From the NCBI RefSeq assembly GCF_043641075.1, contig NZ_JBHZRC010000007.1, forward strand, positions 1 to 64,000: a stretch of DNA of 64,000 nucleotides, in the 5' to 3' direction. The notes beneath the pieces were generated by a model that saw only the letters and a list, made by a program, of their open reading frames with translations, was not told the DNA's origin and did not search any database. Source of the stretch: Bacillus_BD oryzisoli_A. Its GTDB lineage: Bacteria > Bacillota > Bacilli > Bacillales > Cytobacillaceae. Below are positions 60,952 to 64,000 of the stretch, piece by piece; positions within the stretch are counted from its first letter, which is position 1; each line of letters begins with the position of its first letter. Made by a program: the position numbers and the translations under genes.

Positions 60952-62586
60952 TTAAGATTTTTCCATGAGTCTTCGATGCTGCATAAGCATTCTAGCATAA
61001 TAGACTATACTAAAAAGCAGCAGACTGGAGCTTGCATACAATAAATACAGTTGATCTAAATAGTAACTTACATAAACAAGAATGCAGCTTAACAGACAAA
61101 GTAGAAATGCATCTCGCTTCCTCGATACGACCATTTCATGTTTCATCCTTACAATTTCATGGGTTCTTTTCCATTCACGATACTTTCTAGGTTCTTCTAA
61201 TACCTGCTCAAGCTGATTTGGCAGCGAAAGGAGTGGTTTTAAAGAAGACTTCGCGAAATTTACAACGGTTGCCTTTGCACCTTCTGAATTATCCTTCAGC
61301 CATTTCTTCAGCATTGGTTTGCTCATTTCTAATAGGTCCATCTCTGGATCCAGGCTGTAAAGGATACCAATAAAGGTTGAAATGGCCCGTCCTAAAAAGG
61401 CGTATTCACTTGGTAATTGTATCGGCTGATTGTTTACCAATTTTTCAATATCGTTCATGATATCCTCTACAACCCTTGTGTCATTTGCCTTTAAACCGTT
61501 ATCGCTATATGTTTCAATCAACATTCTTAACACACGCTCAATTTCTTCTTTATCGGCATGCGGCAGTAGAAATCGCATGCCCTCAATTCCCTCTACGACT
61601 TTTTTATAGTCTTTTAACATGACCCCAATCACTATATCACGGATATACATTGCATCCCTTTTCCGAATAACCCCAATCATACCGAAATCAATTAATACAA
61701 TTGTGCCATCCGCTTTTACCATAATATTACCGGGATGTGGGTCCGCATGAAATTTCCCTTCATTAAGCAGCTGATCAAGAAAACTTTCTAATAACACATT
61801 TGAAATTTTATATTTGTCAATATGATGCTCTTCTAAGTACGCCAAATCGTTAACCCGGTTACCTTCCATCCACTCCATAACCAATACCCTTTTTGTTGAA
61901 TATTCGGGATAATAGCTTGGAATTTCAAGACCTTCAAAATCCTCATACTTTTTCTGGAAATATAGTCCGTTTTCAAGCTCAAGATGGAAATTTAATTCAT
62001 CACCAATTGTTCTGACAAACTCCCGATAAAATAAGGAAAGATCCATCGTGTTCTCTAATTTGGTAAAATGCCTTGCCAACCAGAGCACAATCCTTACCGC
62101 TCTAAAATCGCTATAAATAATGTCACCAATTTTTGGACGTTGAATTTTCACAGCAACTTCTTCACCTGAATGCAATGTTGCTCGGTACACTTCACCAATC
62201 GATGCTGATGCAATGGGTTGCGCACTAATTTCGTGAAGCACTTCACTATATGGCTTATTCCATTCATCCTCGAGTACTTTTTTCGATTTCTCCCATGGTA
62301 CCGGCGGAACCTGGTCAAGCAAGTCAGTTAATTCTCTTATATAGATATCAGGCATAATGTCCTTACGGGTACTTAAATACTGACCGAGTTTAATCATGAC
62401 TCCTTCCAAGTACAATGCTTTCTCTTTATAACGTTTTGCTTGTCTCCGAAGCAAAGCCTCCCATTGTTTCTCAGTTTTTTCATTCCAATTTCTACTATGC
62501 CTTTTTTTAAAGGATACAAGTTCAATAAATATTCTCACTGCCAACCAAACGATGGTGTATATTCTATAGAGGGAGAAATACTTCAT
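60952..62586 (-). CDS. AarF/UbiB-family atypical protein kinase
   Basis: A 544-residue ABC1/UbiB-like kinase. KxGQ motif in GVMIKLGQYLSTRKD, alanine-rich loop ASASIGEVYRA, Lys in EVAVKIQRP, catalytic loop FHADPHPGNIMV and IDFGMIG are conserved. Two helices lie at the C-terminus (FLLCLLSCILVYVSYYL and LLLFSIVYYARML). In Gram-negatives the family supports ubiquinone synthesis; in Gram-positives the role is unknown. I use the ATG at 62586 with AGAGG upstream; the frame is open to 62664. Confidence 0.9.
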   Translation of the reverse strand: MKYFSLYRIYTIVWLAVRIFIELVSFKKRHSRNWNEKTEKQWEALLRRQAKRYKEKALYLEGVMIKLGQYLSTRKDIMPDIYIRELTDLLDQVPPVPWEKSKKVLEDEWNKPYSEVLHEISAQPIASASIGEVYRATLHSGEEVAVKIQRPKIGDIIYSDFRAVRIVLWLARHFTKLENTMDLSLFYREFVRTIGDELNFHLELENGLYFQKKYEDFEGLEIPSYYPEYSTKRVLVMEWMEGNRVNDLAYLEEHHIDKYKISNVLLESFLDQLLNEGKFHADPHPGNIMVKADGTIVLIDFGMIGVIRKRDAMYIRDIVIGVMLKDYKKVVEGIEGMRFLLPHADKEEIERVLRMLIETYSDNGLKANDTRVVEDIMNDIEKLVNNQPIQLPSEYAFLGRAISTFIGILYSLDPEMDLLEMSKPMLKKWLKDNSEGAKATVVNFAKSSLKPLLSLPNQLEQVLEEPRKYREWKRTHEIVRMKHEMVVSRKRDAFLLCLLSCILVYVSYYLDQLYLLYASSSLLLFSIVYYARMLMQHRRLMEKS

Positions 62587-62839
62587 GATAAAACCTCTTT
62601 TCAAAATGGTGTCTATTACATTGTATATCATTCGACTTTTATTCGCATTTTTCACTCTTACCATTCTTAATCTTTTTCATGCTTTTCATTCTAAAATTGT
62701 CATATTCCTGTAACTTTATTTATTTGTATTAGTGGGAGTAAATTTCCTTTGACATTGAAGAGGAATTATCATATATTTGGTGCAAGTATCTTTGAATAAT
62801 CAAATATACAAATATTTAAAAAGGGAGATACACAAGAAA

Positions 62840-64000
62840 ATGTATCAAAAATTTCTTTTTGACGAGAGATTTCAACCATACAGTTGGCAGACATTGCAAA
62901 AGGACCTGATCTCGGGGATCATTGTTGGGATTATTGCTATCCCACTCGGAATGGCATTTGCCATCGCTTCTGGGGTTAAACCTGAATATGGTATCTACAC
63001 AACAATTATTGCCGGCATTTTGATTTCACTTTTTGGAGGGTCAAAGTTTCAAATTGGCGGACCAACAGGTGCTTTCATCCCTATTCTTTTCGGTATTGTC
63101 ATGTCCTATGGTTACGAAAATCTTCTGGTGGCCGGAATCATGGCAGGCATTATCTTAGTTCTTATGGGTGTCTTTAAATTAGGCTCACTGATTAAGTACA
63201 TTCCCCGCCCTGTTACAATTGGTTTTACTGCAGGGATTGCTGTCACCATTTTCACCGGCCAGATTGCTAGTTTCCTAGGCTTAACAGGAGTAGAGAAAAA
63301 GGAAAGCTTTATCGAAAATATGGCGGAACTATTCCACCAATTATCTACCGTTAATATATACAGCATCGTTACGGCTGTCATTTGTTTAATTACCATGCTT
63401 ATCACACCAAAGCTGTTTCCTAAGGTACCAGGTCCTTTAATTGGTATTCTTTTGTCCACCATTGTGGCAGTTCTCCTCTATCCTGGTCAAGTTGCCACAA
63501 TCGGTACCGCTTATGGGGAAATACCCAACTCGCTGCCAAGCATCACCTTCCCGAAAGTGGAGTTTAGTACCATTCAGCAATTAATCGGTCCGGCACTTGT
63601 GATTGCCCTTCTCGGAGGTATAGAGTCCCTTCTATCAGCTGTTGTAGCAGATGGGATGACAAACACACGCCATAACAGCAACAAGGAACTGATTGGGCAG
63701 GGAATTGCCAATATCGTTACACCGCTTTTTGGTGGGATTCCTGCTACAGGTGCGATTGCCAGAACGGCGACCAATATTAAAAACGGTGCTGCGTCCCCTT
63801 TATCTGGAGTGATTCATGGTATCGTCGTATTAGTAATTCTAATGATATTTGCTCCTTATGCATCACATATTCCACTCGCAAGCCTTGCACCTGTCTTAAT
63901 GGTTGTGGCTTGGAATATGAGCGAGAGACATATATTTTCTCATATATTAAAAACAAAAACCTCGGATTCGCTTGTTTTAGTTGTTACGTTTCTTCTAACC
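62840..64000 (+). CDS. SulP-family anion transporter (3' end cut)
   Basis: The first 387 residues of a SulP transporter; the frame is open to the window end. AAGGGAG precedes the ATG. LISGIIVGIIAIPLGMAFAIASGVKPEYGIYTTIIAG is the family's signature helix pair, and GGSKFQIGGPTGAF, IPRPVTIGFTAGIAV, ALLGGIESLLSAVVADGMT and NIVTPLFGGIPATGAIARTATN follow. Substrate could be sulphate, bicarbonate or other anions. The STAS domain, if present, lies beyond the window. Confidence 0.93.
   Translation, partial: MYQKFLFDERFQPYSWQTLQKDLISGIIVGIIAIPLGMAFAIASGVKPEYGIYTTIIAGILISLFGGSKFQIGGPTGAFIPILFGIVMSYGYENLLVAGIMAGIILVLMGVFKLGSLIKYIPRPVTIGFTAGIAVTIFTGQIASFLGLTGVEKKESFIENMAELFHQLSTVNIYSIVTAVICLITMLITPKLFPKVPGPLIGILLSTIVAVLLYPGQVATIGTAYGEIPNSLPSITFPKVEFSTIQQLIGPALVIALLGGIESLLSAVVADGMTNTRHNSNKELIGQGIANIVTPLFGGIPATGAIARTATNIKNGAASPLSGVIHGIVVLVILMIFAPYASHIPLASLAPVLMVVAWNMSERHIFSHILKTKTSDSLVLVVTFLLT

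Noticed and set aside
63112..63774. Two minus-strand frames within the SulP gene
   Set aside because: They are antisense shadows of a well-conserved transporter and have no ribosome binding sites.

Overview
The window looks like a chromosomal contig from a Bacillaceae genus close to Bacillus/Neobacillus. It is low-GC with strong AGGAGG-type ribosome binding sites. A tRNA cluster followed by ydcK, cmpA, tex (ydcI), ndoA-ndoAI, alr, ydcC, acpS, rhomboid, ydbT-ydbS, cshA, murF and ddl matches the Bacillus subtilis order as I remember it. The genus is inferred. One 100-N assembly gap lies inside a tandem repeat at 18612-18711.

Layout. (1) 1-790: seven tRNA genes on the minus strand behind one strong promoter. 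(2) 960-16600: mostly minus-strand housekeeping genes: SprT-like protein, Tex, the MazEF-type toxin/antitoxin, alanine racemase, lipoprotein YdcC, AcpS, bPH2 proteins, DEAD-box helicase, a carboxylesterase, MurF and Ddl. The sporulation peptide gene cmpA and a rhomboid gene are on the plus strand. The rsb-sigB module that B. subtilis carries next to ndoA is absent. (3) 16860-18970: a two-gene SMR transporter, a histidine phosphatase, and an array of 52-bp repeats. (4) 18970-30445: a 12-gene cobalamin salvage/late-assembly operon (btuF, btuC, btuD-cbiZ fusion, cbiB, cobD, cobU, cobQ, cobS, cobC-like phosphatase, a second CobU-like gene, pduO-type adenosyltransferase, cblT, cblS) under an adenosylcobalamin riboswitch. 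(5) 30545-33158: an unrecognised gene and mgtE. (6) 33302-45760: a 13-gene anaerobic corrin-ring operon (cbiW, cbiH60, cbiX, cbiJ, cbiC, cbiD, cbiET, cbiL, cbiF, cbiG, cbiA, cobA, cobO) under a second riboswitch. (7) 45991-49037: a third riboswitch driving the cobalt ECF transporter cbiMNQO on the plus strand. (8) 49156-64000: a RodA/FtsW-family gene, a PerR-box-controlled dps, a divergent polysaccharide deacetylase, potABCD, a small membrane protein, the qoxABCD quinol oxidase, an AarF/UbiB-family kinase, and a SulP transporter cut by the window end.

How the genes work together. CbiMNQO brings in cobalt. CobA and CbiX turn uroporphyrinogen III (through sirohydrochlorin) into cobalt-sirohydrochlorin. 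CbiL through CbiA build cobyrinate diamide, which CobO or the PduO-type enzyme adenosylates. CobQ, CbiB, CobD, CobU and CobS attach the aminopropanol arm and nucleotide loop. BtuFCD and CbiZ recover outside corrinoids. CblT/CblS take up and phosphorylate alpha-ribazole, so the strain may not need CobT for the lower ligand. Each of the three units has its own B12 riboswitch and an intrinsic terminator, so the whole pathway should shut down when adenosylcobalamin is plentiful.

Small repeats are a second theme: five copies of a GGTGTCAGGCACC hairpin at gene ends, a pair of ~195-bp repeats flanking the esterase, a ~190-bp element between alr and ndoAI with a relic inside the corrin operon, a short element inside the tRNA operon with a shorter relative after mgtE, and the 52-bp tandem array. 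I found no prophage, CRISPR array or intact insertion sequence.
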